Assembly: GCA_964592595.1 (NCBI GenBank)
Contig: CAZQFH010000004.1
Coordinates: 46,001 to 110,000 of the forward strand
DNA from: UBA5536 sp964592595
GTDB lineage: Bacteria > Bacteroidota > Bacteroidia > Bacteroidales > F082
Direction of reading: 5' to 3'
Length of the DNA: 64,000 nucleotides
The stretch's first letter is position 1. Each line of letters opens with the position of its first letter. Below are positions 9,187 to 17,883 of this stretch, piece after piece. The position numbers were made by a program, and so were the translations under genes. Under the pieces are notes generated by a model that worked only from the letters and a program-made list of their open reading frames with translations, had not been told where the DNA came from and ran no database searches.

Positions 9187-9744
9187 TTAAAATCCTTTTA
9201 TGAATAAGTTTTTATCAAAATCTTTATGAAGTTCAGAGATGATCTTGCTGATGCTGGCATCATACTGATAATCTTGCATGCGAAGTTTGTATCCTCCAAT
9301 AATTTCAGCATCAATTTTTTCCTGCATCTGAATGGTTTTTTGCGTGCGCTCTTCCATGATTGTCAGCATTTTCTTACGCAAATTTTCATCAATTGCAATT
9401 GCTGTAGTTACTTCCACAATTGCAATATTTTTATAATCGAGGTAGCTTTCATAAAACTGCCAGGCAATATCATGTACCTGCTCTTCGCGTCCTTTTCTGA
9501 TGAGGATATCCAAAAATGCGAGGCTTCTTCGGTCAATTTTTCCTTCAAAAACTTTTGCTACTACAGTCTTTTTACGTGCAGGAGGAATCACCGGGCTGGC
9601 CATCATACGCCGTAAAGCCCTGTTTTCGGACATCACATCAGCCACCAGTTTCATATCATCCTTCACTTCTTCGAGCTTGCCGTCTTCAACAGCCAGATCA
9701 AAAAGAGCTTTGGCGTAGCGTTTTGCAAGGAGAATGTTTTTCAT
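9187..9744 (-). CDS. atpH: F1 ATP synthase subunit delta
   Basis: Connects the top of F1 to the peripheral stalk formed by subunit b. 185 residues. The N-terminal six-helix domain starts with KRYAKALFDLAVEDGKLEEV, the recognisable OSCP/delta signature; the C-terminal domain contains VEVTTAIAIDENLRKKM and the DAEIIGGYKLRMQDYQYDAS segment typical of the family. It lies between atpF and atpA in the same direction. Confidence 0.97.
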   Translation of the reverse strand: MKNILLAKRYAKALFDLAVEDGKLEEVKDDMKLVADVMSENRALRRMMASPVIPPARKKTVVAKVFEGKIDRRSLAFLDILIRKGREEQVHDIAWQFYESYLDYKNIAIVEVTTAIAIDENLRKKMLTIMEERTQKTIQMQEKIDAEIIGGYKLRMQDYQYDASISKIISELHKDFDKNLFIKGF

Positions 9745-9773
9745 AGCTTTATGTTGATTTAGCTGGTTGCAAA

Positions 9774-10268
9774 TTAATTCAACTGCTTGTCTTCGATCAG
9801 CTTGTCAATATAAGCCTTTTGTGTTACAGTTGATTTCATCTTTTCGCGCAACACCATTTCAGCAATTTCGATTGATATCTTAGCAATTTGATTTTTGATA
9901 TCAGTCATTGCTGCTTTGCGTTCATTTTCGATGCGTACTTTCGCATTATCAACGATACGATCCGCCTCTTCGTTGGCTTTTAGGCGGGTTTCTTCGAGCA
10001 TTTTATCGCGCAACTTACGGGCTTCCTGCATAATCTGATCCCTGTCCTCTTTAGCTTTTTTAAGCAGTGCCTCATTATCAAGCTGCATTTTTTTCATCTC
10101 CTCATGTGCACGGTCAGCAGCTTGCAGTGCTTCTTCGATATGCCTTTCACGATCTTTGAGCGCCTGAATAATTATTGGCCAGGCAAATTTCTTTAAGATA
10201 AAGAAAACCGTTCCGAAGGCCAGCGTCATCCAGAAAATCAGTCCTAAACCGGGATTTACAAGTTCCAT
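9774..10268 (-). CDS. atpF: ATP synthase F0 subunit b
   Basis: Peripheral stalk subunit. 164 residues: one N-terminal membrane helix (about 8-30, GLGLIFWMTLAFGTVFFIL) followed by a long charged helix (about 35-160) rich in Glu, Lys, Arg and Ala that forms the coiled coil holding F1. A single b gene is present, as expected for a b2 homodimer. It is separated from atpE by 86 bases that hold a strong intercistronic hairpin. Confidence 0.97.
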   Translation of the reverse strand: MELVNPGLGLIFWMTLAFGTVFFILKKFAWPIIIQALKDRERHIEEALQAADRAHEEMKKMQLDNEALLKKAKEDRDQIMQEARKLRDKMLEETRLKANEEADRIVDNAKVRIENERKAAMTDIKNQIAKISIEIAEMVLREKMKSTVTQKAYIDKLIEDKQLN

Positions 10269-10311
10269 ACTATTTTTTGGTTAAGCATTAAAATTACTAT
10301 TGAAATAAAAC

Positions 10312-10342
10312 CCGGCTTTGCAACCAACCGTTACAAAGCCGG
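10312..10342 (-). promoter_or_regulatory. Intercistronic hairpin between atpE and atpF
   Basis: CCGGCTTTG at 10312-10320 pairs perfectly with 10334-10342, with three further pairs possible inside. Read along the leftward transcript the stem is followed by GTTTTATTTC, a weak U-tract. It lies right after the atpE stop. It could act as a partial terminator or as a stabiliser of the upstream atpB-atpE mRNA, helping to make more c subunit than b, but this is inference. Confidence 0.6.
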
Positions 10343-10354
10343 ATAAATTTGCTG

Positions 10355-10615
10355 TTACAAGAAAACGATCAGCAAACAAACCACGATAGCAAAGAAGGCA
10401 ACACCTTCGATAAGTGCGGCAGACACGATCATGTTTGAACGGATGTCGCCGGCTGCTTCGGGTTGACGTGCAATAGATTCCAATGCGCTGCGGCCAATTT
10501 GGCCAATACCCATACTGGCACCGATGGTGGCAATACTAGCACCTAAACCGGCAGCCATTTTTGCTATTGGAGTCAAATCTGTAACTGCTTGTAACAAAAT
10601 GGTTAATAAATCCAT
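10355..10615 (-). CDS. atpE: ATP synthase F0 subunit c (proton-type)
   Basis: Proteolipid of the rotating c-ring. 86 residues, two membrane helices joined by the polar loop ARQPEA (about 49-54). The ion-binding carboxylate is Glu70 in ALIEGVAFF. The residues that mark Na+-coupled rings (a Gln in helix 1 and Ser/Thr directly after the Glu) are not present: helix 1 has GASIATIGASMGIG and the Glu is followed by Gly-Val. This favours H+ coupling. Helix 1 is Gly/Ala-rich as in other c subunits. Confidence 0.97.
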   Translation of the reverse strand: MDLLTILLQAVTDLTPIAKMAAGLGASIATIGASMGIGQIGRSALESIARQPEAAGDIRSNMIVSAALIEGVAFFAIVVCLLIVFL

Positions 10616-10652
10616 GGTTGTAAATATTAATGATTAATAAATGGGTTACTTT

Positions 10653-11774
10653 TTAATGATGTTCTTCTACTGCCATGCCAAAATAAATGGCTGATAGCAG
10701 CGTAAATACATATGCCTGGATAAATGCTACTAAAAGCTCCAGAAAATTAATAAATATTGAAAGACTGATTGAAATGATCGACATGCCATATCCGGCGTAG
10801 ATACTGGCCTGCCCGAAAACGAAAATCAGACTGATGAATCCGAGGATAATAATATGACCCGCTGTGATGTTAGCAAACAAACGCACCATCAAAACAAAAG
10901 GCTTTGTGAAAACACCTACAAGCTCAATTACCGGCATTAGCGGAAGCGGAATTTTAAGCCACCATGGAACTCCGGGTGTGTTAAAAATATGTGCATAGTA
11001 GTTTTTGTTACCAGTAAATGTTGTTATAAAAAAGGTAAATAAGGCTAAAACACCTGTCACAGCAAGGTTTCCGGTAACGTTAGCTCCGAAAGGAAAAATT
11101 GGTATCAACCCCATCAGATTGTTGAAAAAGATGAAAAAGAAAACGGTAAACAGATAAGGCAAGAAGCGTTCATAGTGTTTTTTACCAATAGCCGGAAGAG
11201 CTACCTCATCGCGGATAAACAAGATGAGGGGCTCAATGATTGACTGAAAACCTTTTGGTGCCCTTCGTTCGCGACGGCGATAAGATTTAGCCACACCCAA
11301 AAAGATCAGAATAACAATGGTGCTGTAAATAATTACTGCAAGAGAATTTTTGGTGAGTGATAAATCAATCGGCTGTACAAAATTTTGGTCAGCATCTTTT
11401 CTTACGATTTTTCCTTTGAGCATGCCTTCTTTAGCAATTTCAAAACCTTTGTAAGCAGATTTGCCATGGTGAAATTTTGAGGACAGAAAAAAATGCCATT
11501 CTCCCTGATCATAAAGGATTACAGGCAATGGAACAGAGATATGTGTATGCCCATAATCGGCTATGTGCCATTCGTAAGCATCCACAATATGACCTATGAT
11601 TATCTCACCAGCATTCAGATCAGCCTTTTCAATTTCGTGAGCTTTTTGCTCCGAAACCTGAGGCAAATCTTCGTCAACAGCTGCATTTAATGACCATGTA
11701 AAAAAACCAACAAGCAGGAGTATTGCTATGTAACTTATTGTCCTGCTTTTACTTATTCCTTTATGGATCGCCAT
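10653..11774 (-). CDS. atpB: ATP synthase F0 subunit a, long form with signal-like N-terminus
   Basis: Stator channel that passes protons to the c-ring. 373 residues, about 100 more than E. coli AtpB. The extra N-terminal part has a hydrophobic segment (about 14-31) followed by a predicted periplasmic domain (about 32-140), then the usual membrane helices. The essential Arg is Arg298 in MVRLFANITAGH. The extended N-terminus is normal for Bacteroidota. It is the first gene of the leftward operon atpB-E-F-H-A-G; no atpI or atpZ is seen upstream, where the next gene is divergent. Confidence 0.96.
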   Translation of the reverse strand: MAIHKGISKSRTISYIAILLLVGFFTWSLNAAVDEDLPQVSEQKAHEIEKADLNAGEIIIGHIVDAYEWHIADYGHTHISVPLPVILYDQGEWHFFLSSKFHHGKSAYKGFEIAKEGMLKGKIVRKDADQNFVQPIDLSLTKNSLAVIIYSTIVILIFLGVAKSYRRRERRAPKGFQSIIEPLILFIRDEVALPAIGKKHYERFLPYLFTVFFFIFFNNLMGLIPIFPFGANVTGNLAVTGVLALFTFFITTFTGNKNYYAHIFNTPGVPWWLKIPLPLMPVIELVGVFTKPFVLMVRLFANITAGHIIILGFISLIFVFGQASIYAGYGMSIISISLSIFINFLELLVAFIQAYVFTLLSAIYFGMAVEEHH

Positions 11775-12022
11775 TTATGTGGGTTGCTTAAAGGGGTTAG
11801 AAATTGGCTGCAATTTTACGAAAGAATCCTTGAATAGGAAAGTATTTTTGTGAATTTCTTTGTAAAGCAGCTTGTTGCAAGTATTTTTATGAAAAATAGC
11901 GGTTACTTTTTCTTTAAAATCATTCTAAATTAGCCTGTTGATAAGTAATTGCTGTCAGATTGTTGTATCTTCATGGGTTGAAAAACTTTGTTAAAAAGCA
12001 GAACCATTAATACCTCACAATT
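11775..12022. promoter_or_regulatory. Divergent intergenic region between atpB and the lipoprotein gene
   Basis: 248 bases of AT-rich DNA without an ORF. It must hold the promoter of the atpB operon on one strand and of the lipoprotein on the other. No perfect TAnnTTTG is found; CAATTTTA at 11811-11818 (TAAAATTG on the minus strand) and TATCTTCA at 11966-11973 on the plus strand are near matches only. Confidence 0.4.
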
Positions 12023-12520
12023 ATGAAAAAAATATTACCCTTTTTATTTGTGTTGCTTCTGGGGGCATGCAATCAATGTCCGGATGAACCTGTTATAGCC
12101 AGCGAAATTGACACAATCGAAAATTTGTTGGAATCTTATGTAATTGCACTCGAAAATGAAGACTACAGCAAAATTGAACAAAGCTGGGCTGCCAACGACA
12201 GTATTATTCTAATCGGAACAGATAACAGTGACAAGCTCATGGGATGGGATAATATCCGCACAGCCTACCGCAATCAGTTTAACAGCGTTTCGAATACTTT
12301 AATCTCGACAAGCGACCAGTTTATCAGGATCAATTGTACCGGCAATACAGCCTGGTTCACCAAAACCATGAATTATAATTTCATGCACGATAGTGTGGCA
12401 CACAGTTTCGAGGGTATTCGTTTTACGGGTGTACTCGACAAAAACACTGACGGGCAATGGAAATTAGTGCAGGGACACCTTTCGATACCAGCCCAGGTAA
12501 ACATTGGCAAAAAGAATTAA
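12023..12520 (+). CDS. SnoaL/DUF4440-like lipoprotein
   Basis: 165-residue lipoprotein. The signal sequence MKKILPFLFVLLLGAC ends in a good lipobox (LGAC, Cys16). The mature part looks like a small NTF2/SnoaL-type fold: a first helix pair with IDTIENLLESYVIALENEDYS, then WAANDSIILIGTDNSDKLMG, and paired strands with GNTAWFTKTMNYNF and GQWKLVQGHLS. Such proteins have a cone-shaped pocket; no catalytic role is assigned. It precedes ppa by 78 bases, but ppa has its own -7 box. Function unknown. Confidence 0.75.
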   Translation: MKKILPFLFVLLLGACNQCPDEPVIASEIDTIENLLESYVIALENEDYSKIEQSWAANDSIILIGTDNSDKLMGWDNIRTAYRNQFNSVSNTLISTSDQFIRINCTGNTAWFTKTMNYNFMHDSVAHSFEGIRFTGVLDKNTDGQWKLVQGHLSIPAQVNIGKKN

Positions 12521-12562
12521 AAAAGTTTTCACTGCATTGCAAGGCAGCACTTCTAAAACCCC

Positions 12563-12570
12563 TAACTTTG
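12563..12570 (+). promoter_or_regulatory. Bacteroidota -7 element before ppa
   Basis: TAACTTTG, a perfect TAnnTTTG, ends 28 bases before the ppa ATG. A TTG at 12537-12539 lies 23 bases upstream, slightly further than the usual spacing. Confidence 0.6.
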
Positions 12571-12598
12571 CAAGCTCAAACAGCAACCTGAAAAGCTT

Positions 12599-13267
12599 AT
12601 GTCAAAAATTATGGACCCCATCGGCAGGCTGATGGGATTACGCTACAAATCACATCCCTGGCATGGTGTTGAAATTGGGCAAGATGCTCCCGAAGTAGTC
12701 ATTTGTTTTATTGAGATGGTGCCAACAGATACCGTAAAATACGAGGTGGATAAAGTTTCGGGTTATCTGCGCCTCGATCGCCCTCAAAAGTATTCCAATG
12801 TTGTTCCGGCACTTTACGGATTTGTTCCTCAAACCTTTTGCGCCTCGCGTGTGGCTGAGTTTTGCAATCAAAAAACCGGAAGAACAGATATTACCGGTGA
12901 CCGCGACCCTTTGGATATTTGTGTGCTCACCGAAAAAGACATCACCCATGGCGATATTCTCGTTAGAGCAAGGCCTATTGGAGGTTTTAGAATGATTGAT
13001 GGCAACGAAGCCGATGATAAAATTGTTGCTGTTCTTGATAATGATGCAGTTTACAGCGGATACCGTGATATAGCTGATTGCCCCGATCTGGTAAAAGACC
13101 GGCTGAAACATTACTTCCTGACGTATAAAGATTTGCCTGGCAAGGAAAGTAATGTTGAAATAACGCATGTTTATGGAAAAGATGAAGCCCAGGAGGTGAT
13201 CAAACGATCGATGGATGATTATCATCATAAATTCGATAACCTGGACAGTTTTTTGTCTGAAGTATAG
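12599..13267 (+). CDS. ppa: Inorganic pyrophosphatase, family I
   Basis: Soluble Mg-dependent enzyme that splits pyrophosphate from biosynthetic reactions into two phosphates. 222 residues. The family I signature is GDRDPLDICVL (about 101-111), with its metal-binding aspartates; supporting motifs are YGFVPQTF, the Lys/Tyr-rich KYEVDKVSGYLRLDR substrate segment, and ARPIGGFRMIDGNEADDKIVAV. The C-terminus (VKDRLKHYFLTYKDLP, then YGKDEAQEVIKRSMDDY) is normal for the family. ATG is at 12599, preceded by a -7 promoter box. A long antisense ORF over this gene is a shadow. Confidence 0.97.
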   Translation: MSKIMDPIGRLMGLRYKSHPWHGVEIGQDAPEVVICFIEMVPTDTVKYEVDKVSGYLRLDRPQKYSNVVPALYGFVPQTFCASRVAEFCNQKTGRTDITGDRDPLDICVLTEKDITHGDILVRARPIGGFRMIDGNEADDKIVAVLDNDAVYSGYRDIADCPDLVKDRLKHYFLTYKDLPGKESNVEITHVYGKDEAQEVIKRSMDDYHHKFDNLDSFLSEV

Positions 13268-13370
13268 CTGAAGAACCTTATTTAAAACTTTTAGAGGGTA
13301 GTTAAATTTAAAAACAATCCGCTGTTTTTTCATCAGCAGATGACAATTTTTTTGATTTTTCAACTCATTC

Positions 13371-13378
13371 TATATTTG
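13371..13378 (+). promoter_or_regulatory. Distal -7 element upstream of the metallophosphoesterase
   Basis: TATATTTG, perfect TAnnTTTG, with TTTG at 13351-13354 (16 bases between, shorter than usual). It lies in the 238-base gap after ppa, which otherwise holds no ORF of note. Confidence 0.4.
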
Positions 13379-13473
13379 CAAGTATGAAGTTAAGCTTGCA
13401 TTAAAAAATTTGCGCTTAACTAATATCTCACATCAATTTAACATGTAATTATAGTATCATTTTCTCAAATGCT

Positions 13474-13481
13474 TACTTTTG
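13474..13481 (+). promoter_or_regulatory. Proximal -7 element of the metallophosphoesterase
   Basis: TACTTTTG, perfect TAnnTTTG, ends 24 bases before the TTG at 13506. Because the box overlaps the earlier in-frame TTG at 13479, it argues that translation starts at 13506 and not at 13479. Confidence 0.55.
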
Positions 13482-13505
13482 ACAAAATTATTAAAACAAC
13501 TCATT

Positions 13506-15419
13506 TTGAAACTTAGAACTATTTTCTTTGCAATAGCACTACTCCCTTTTAGCGTACAGCAACTTTATGCGCAAGCTATCCCAGCAGTTCATTCAAATAT
13601 TGAATGGCATGGGGATCGCATGGTATATCTGGATCCAGTGTCTGGTGATATTTTCGAGCAAGCAATAGAGACAGTAACGCTTAGCCTTGATCAACTGATC
13701 AAGGCACCTCAAGCTGGGAAAGATGGGCTATATTTTGACTTTTCTGACAGCACTTTTTTTGGAACCCTATATTATGGTTTTATCCCTACTGAGGGTATAA
13801 AATATCCACAGCCTGTGTGGTTTAAACAAGCCGCTAAAGTTGAAAAAGGGTTAACTTATGTAGCTATTTCATCCCTTAGGGATAAATATGATATTATCGA
13901 CTGGGAAAACAAAGGATATGGTTTGTTAGGCTATAGATTGGCAAATCAAAAAGGAAATCTGATTTACGATGGGCGCATTAATTTTGAAGTTGATGAGGGC
14001 TTTAAGCCAGCTCTTACCATCATCGAAGGGCCTTTTATCGTTCAACCTGCAGCGAAAAGTGTGATAATTACATTCAAAACAAATCAATCATGTCAAACTT
14101 TTATCAAAGTTGGTAATACATCCTATGAGCAATTAGCAGACAAGAATGATTTTGAAGGAAGCTATCAACATGAGATTCGCATTGACCAATTGCAAGCAGA
14201 CTCGCTTTATCATTACGAAATACATCTTGGCAAATATCACTATAACTACAGTTTTCGCACTGCACCTGAAAAAGGAAGTCGTAATAAATTTCGTTTTGCT
14301 TATGCCAGCGATTCTCGTGAAGGTAAGGGTGGAGGCGAAAGAAGTGTTTATGGCACAAATGCCTACATCATGAAAAAAACCGCTGCTTTGGCCAATCGCG
14401 ATGGTGCTTCTTTTTGGCAATTTACAGGTGATTTAATTACGGGTTATTCTACGAGTGTAGAAGCAACAAGATTGCAATATGCCAACTGGAAACGTGCTAT
14501 TGAGCCTTTTTGGCATCATATCCCTGTTTATGCCGCAATGGGAAATCATGAATCAATGATGACAGCCTTTGGCGATTTGAGAAAAGGTGTTGCGGTAGAT
14601 AATTTCCCCTTCGAAAAATATTCAGCAGAGCAATTATTTGCTAATGAGTTTTGTAACCCACTTAATGGGCCTTTCAGTGAAGATGAAACAGCCTATGATC
14701 CGGTGAAGGATCAAACCGACTTCCCTTCTTATCTGGAGAATGTATATTATTATTGCTATGACAATATAGCTATGATCGTGTTGAATTCGGATTATTGGTA
14801 TGCACCTTCCACAGCTTTCATTCCCCATATTAGTGGTAACGCACACGGCTATATCATGGATAAGCAGCTGGCCTGGTATAAAGAAACTACACAGATGCTG
14901 GAAAAAGACAGCCTCATTGATCATATTTTTGTAACTTTTCATACGCCCATGTTCCCAAATGGCGGACACTCGCATGATGATATGTGGTATTCCGGAAATA
15001 ATGCTATTCGACCTTTTATTGCTGGAAAAGCTGTTGCCAAAGGAATTATCGAACGACGTGATGAAATTCTAGATATTATGATCAATCAAAGCGCCAAAAC
15101 AAGGGCTGTTTTATGTGGCGATGAGCACAATTACAGCAGATTACATATTACCAATGAGATGTTGCGATATCCTGAAAACTGGACGCTCCCCCGCTTACAA
15201 CTCTCACGCGATTTTTGGCAGATAACAAATGGCTCAGCCGGTGCGCCATATTACGGACAGGAAAAATTACCCTGGAGCGATCATGTCAGGTTTTTCTCAT
15301 TACAATACGCACTCGTTTTCATTGATGTTCATGGTGATACTATTCAACTAGAAGTAATTAATCCGGACACCTACGAGTTGATAGAGCAATTCGACATGGC
15401 TGTTGAACCTGCCCGATAA
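13506..15419 (+). CDS. Secreted metallophosphoesterase, purple-acid-phosphatase-like
   Basis: 637 residues from the TTG at 13506, which gives a clean signal peptide (MKLRTIFFAIALLPFSVQQL, cleavage near YAQA). An N-terminal beta-rich region (to about residue 255) includes a fibronectin-III-like domain (strands around SVIITFKTN and YHYEIHLGKYHYNYSFRT), then a calcineurin-like phosphoesterase domain: YASDSREG (first metal motif, with Arg where many have His), FTGDLI, MGNHES, VTFHTPMFP and CGDEHNYSRL. This layout matches FN3-plus-metallophosphatase proteins that hydrolyse phosphomonoesters or diesters in the periplasm or outside the cell. The substrate cannot be told. It stands alone between two promoters and a convergent terminator. 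Confidence 0.85.
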   Translation: MKLRTIFFAIALLPFSVQQLYAQAIPAVHSNIEWHGDRMVYLDPVSGDIFEQAIETVTLSLDQLIKAPQAGKDGLYFDFSDSTFFGTLYYGFIPTEGIKYPQPVWFKQAAKVEKGLTYVAISSLRDKYDIIDWENKGYGLLGYRLANQKGNLIYDGRINFEVDEGFKPALTIIEGPFIVQPAAKSVIITFKTNQSCQTFIKVGNTSYEQLADKNDFEGSYQHEIRIDQLQADSLYHYEIHLGKYHYNYSFRTAPEKGSRNKFRFAYASDSREGKGGGERSVYGTNAYIMKKTAALANRDGASFWQFTGDLITGYSTSVEATRLQYANWKRAIEPFWHHIPVYAAMGNHESMMTAFGDLRKGVAVDNFPFEKYSAEQLFANEFCNPLNGPFSEDETAYDPVKDQTDFPSYLENVYYYCYDNIAMIVLNSDYWYAPSTAFIPHISGNAHGYIMDKQLAWYKETTQMLEKDSLIDHIFVTFHTPMFPNGGHSHDDMWYSGNNAIRPFIAGKAVAKGIIERRDEILDIMINQSAKTRAVLCGDEHNYSRLHITNEMLRYPENWTLPRLQLSRDFWQITNGSAGAPYYGQEKLPWSDHVRFFSLQYALVFIDVHGDTIQLEVINPDTYELIEQFDMAVEPAR

Positions 15420-15456
15420 CAAAAAAACCCGCAGCAGGCAAAACCTAACTGCGGGT
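15420..15456 (-). terminator. Intrinsic terminator of the efflux operon
   Basis: ACCCGCAG (15427-15434) pairs with CTGCGGGT (15449-15456); a run of seven A's lies on the left, so on the minus strand the stem is followed by a U-run. It ends the leftward operon that finishes at 15481, and starts right behind the stop of the rightward metallophosphoesterase. Confidence 0.85.
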
Positions 15457-15480
15457 ACCCAACCAACACACAACAAAGCG

Positions 15481-16563
15481 CTACAAAGCAGCAGCTTTTA
15501 TCTTATCGGATTCTGAAATGCCTGCAAGTATTTCGATATTGATTCCATCGGATAATCCGGTTTTTATGACTCGTTTTTCAAATGTTTGAGGAGATACTTC
15601 CACTTCTACATAAGTTGTGTCTTTCTCTATCAGCAAAAGCCCTTCGCTGATAGCCAACACCTGATTCTTGCGTTCGAGCACGATATCGGCATTGGCACTA
15701 TATCCTGCGCGGATAAATTGATTTTCCTTTAAATCCACTGCCGCCCTGATTTCGAATTGTATCGTACCGTTTTCCTCAATTCCTTTTGGGGAAATATGTT
15801 CCAGAACTGCATCAAAAGTTTCGTTTTCGATGGCACCGATCGTCATGATAAGCTGCATTCCTTCGCTGATTTTACCCACTTCTGATTCATCTACCTTACC
15901 TTCAAAAATCATTTCATTCATATCGGCAATTGTTGCGATAACAGTACCATTATTGAAGGTATTACTCTCAATTACCGAATTTCCTTCTTCAACCGGAACA
16001 TCCAGCACCATTCCTTCGATAGTTGACCGAATGAGGGTGTTTGTAACATTGCCCGCTTTTTTGGTAGCTCCTTCACGGATTAGCTGCAAATTATCTTCAG
16101 CGGTTTCCACTTCTTCACGTGCATTGCGAAAAGCAATGTCAAAAGTTAAAAAATCTGCCTCCGGAATAACTTCCTGCTCATAAAGTGATTTGTAGCGCTC
16201 ATAGTTTTTGCGTGCTTCTTCAAGCTGAATTTTAGCACGTTTCAAGCGTGATTCAGCATTATTGAGGTTAATCATATCAGGGATGATTTTCACCCTGGCT
16301 ATCAGTTGATCCTTTTTTACCACATCGCCGGGTTCAACAAATATTTCTTCAATTATCCCCGAAACTTTCGGTGTAATTTCAATTTCCTTTCGTGGAACAA
16401 CCGAACCAGTTGCAACGGTTTTTCTAATAATATCGGTTTTAAAAGCAGTTGTTGTTTCATAGACGATGGGCTCGGCCTGTGATTTTTTATACAGATAAAA
16501 AATCGTACCAACGAATACTGCTACTATAACAAGTGCAACACTAATTTTGAGAAATGTTTTCAT
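15481..16563 (-). CDS. Periplasmic adaptor of a MacAB-type efflux pump (HlyD/MacA family)
   Basis: 360 residues from the ATG at 16563 (MKTFLKISVALVIVAVFVG), chosen because the earlier in-frame ATG would overlap the upstream permease gene and give no signal sequence. After one membrane anchor comes a biotinyl-lipoyl-like domain (GSVVPRKEIEITPKVSGIIE), a helical hairpin (about 95-165, NNAESRLKRAKIQLEEARKN), the second lipoyl half (STIEGMVLDVPVEEGNSV) and a beta-barrel plus membrane-proximal domain. It joins the inner-membrane ABC permeases to an outer-membrane channel. No TolC-type gene lies nearby. It is the last gene of a four-gene operon and is followed by a terminator. Confidence 0.92.
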   Translation of the reverse strand: MKTFLKISVALVIVAVFVGTIFYLYKKSQAEPIVYETTTAFKTDIIRKTVATGSVVPRKEIEITPKVSGIIEEIFVEPGDVVKKDQLIARVKIIPDMINLNNAESRLKRAKIQLEEARKNYERYKSLYEQEVIPEADFLTFDIAFRNAREEVETAEDNLQLIREGATKKAGNVTNTLIRSTIEGMVLDVPVEEGNSVIESNTFNNGTVIATIADMNEMIFEGKVDESEVGKISEGMQLIMTIGAIENETFDAVLEHISPKGIEENGTIQFEIRAAVDLKENQFIRAGYSANADIVLERKNQVLAISEGLLLIEKDTTYVEVEVSPQTFEKRVIKTGLSDGINIEILAGISESDKIKAAAL

Positions 16564-16594
16564 TTTAAATTGAGTTTTATTGTGTGTATTTGAT

Positions 16595-17860
16595 TTATTC
16601 GTATCGAAGTGCATCAATTGGTTTGACGCTTACTGCCTTTCGGGCTGGTATCAAACCTGCAATAACGCCGGAAATCACTACAATGGCAAGGGCAATTACT
16701 GCAACCTGAAAATCAACAACCGGATGTAAAAACATGGTATCCTGGCTACTTGGTGCCGGAAGGTTTTTATCCACAAGTTCCATAACAAGCACACCAGCTA
16801 CCAGTCCTGCATAGCCCGCAATGCTTGTAAGCACAACCGATTCTGTAACAATCTGACCGATCACACGCAACGGTGAAGCTCCGAGAGCACGCATAATTCC
16901 AATTTCTTTGGTGCGCTCCTTAACAATAACGAGCATGATATTTGAAATACCAATCACACCAGCCAGCAAGGTTCCAGTACCAACAATCCAAATCAACCCC
17001 CTAATACCCGCAAAAAGGCCTGTCATTTGTTTGAATTCCTTTTGTAGGTTAAATGACCCAATGGCACGGTTATCGTGAGGAGCAACCTTATGTCGTTCCT
17101 TGAGCAAACTGGCAGCTTTTTCTTCTACTACGCTCACATCCACCTCTGGTTTTGAAGTCAGTGCAAACCAACCAACGATATTTCCATAATTATAAACCTT
17201 TTGCAAAGTGGTAAATGGCAGGTGAATGCTTTGCTCTTTATCACCACCAAAATTCATATTCATGTTTTTTGGCTTAAAAACACCCACTACCTGAAAATAT
17301 ACGCCATTGATTTTGATGTATTTTCCAATAGGATCTTCCTCCTTATCAAAAAGGACATCGTAAACCCTATTGCCAATTACAGCAACTTTGCGTTTTTCTT
17401 CAATATCAATAGCATTTAAAAACCGGCCTTTAATTATTTCTGCCGGATCGATCAGGTTCCACTCCGGATAATCACCGTAGATACTGAAAGCGCCGGCATT
17501 TTGCTTGTAAATGACATTATCGCCAGCACGACGTCCTCCTCCTTCCAAGCGGGGCGAAACCAAATCCAATTCAGGTATATTGTCTTTAAGTGCTTGAATA
17601 TCTTCATTTTGATAATAAAATCTCCTATTGCGTGAAAAACCTTTGTAAGGCTCGGTAGTTGGTCTGGTCCACATAAAAACACTGTTTGATGCAATATCAC
17701 CCATCCCATGTGTTACACCATTTTGCAAACCATTTCCGGATCCCAGCATGATCATAAGCATAAAGATGCCCCAAAACACGCCAAATGCCGTTAGAAAAGT
17801 TCTGACTTTATTTTTGGCCAGACTACTCCATATTTCCTGCCACCTGTCGCGATCAAACAT
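16595..17860 (-). CDS. MacB-like ABC transporter permease 1
   Basis: 421 residues: a first membrane helix (about 18-40, TFLTAFGVFWGIFMLMIML), a large periplasmic MacB-PCD domain (about 45-285), and three C-terminal helices of the FtsX fold, including GVIGISNIMLVIVKERTKEI and the end motif IPARKAVSVKPIDALRYE. There is no fused ATPase domain; the ATPase is encoded separately two genes upstream. With the second permease (17884-19116) it probably forms a heterodimer. The family moves lipids, peptides or drugs by mechanotransmission rather than through the membrane; the substrate is unknown. Confidence 0.93.
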   Translation of the reverse strand: MFDRDRWQEIWSSLAKNKVRTFLTAFGVFWGIFMLMIMLGSGNGLQNGVTHGMGDIASNSVFMWTRPTTEPYKGFSRNRRFYYQNEDIQALKDNIPELDLVSPRLEGGGRRAGDNVIYKQNAGAFSIYGDYPEWNLIDPAEIIKGRFLNAIDIEEKRKVAVIGNRVYDVLFDKEEDPIGKYIKINGVYFQVVGVFKPKNMNMNFGGDKEQSIHLPFTTLQKVYNYGNIVGWFALTSKPEVDVSVVEEKAASLLKERHKVAPHDNRAIGSFNLQKEFKQMTGLFAGIRGLIWIVGTGTLLAGVIGISNIMLVIVKERTKEIGIMRALGASPLRVIGQIVTESVVLTSIAGYAGLVAGVLVMELVDKNLPAPSSQDTMFLHPVVDFQVAVIALAIVVISGVIAGLIPARKAVSVKPIDALRYE

Positions 17861-17883
17861 AACCTTTATCTGTTAATTTGTTT

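Noticed and set aside
10355..10615. Possible Na+-coupled c-ring
   Set aside because: The Gln in helix 1 and the Ser/Thr after the ion-binding Glu that mark Na+ rings are absent; the Glu is followed by Gly-Val.
12650..13363. A 237-codon minus-strand ORF
   Set aside because: Antisense shadow of the inorganic pyrophosphatase gene.
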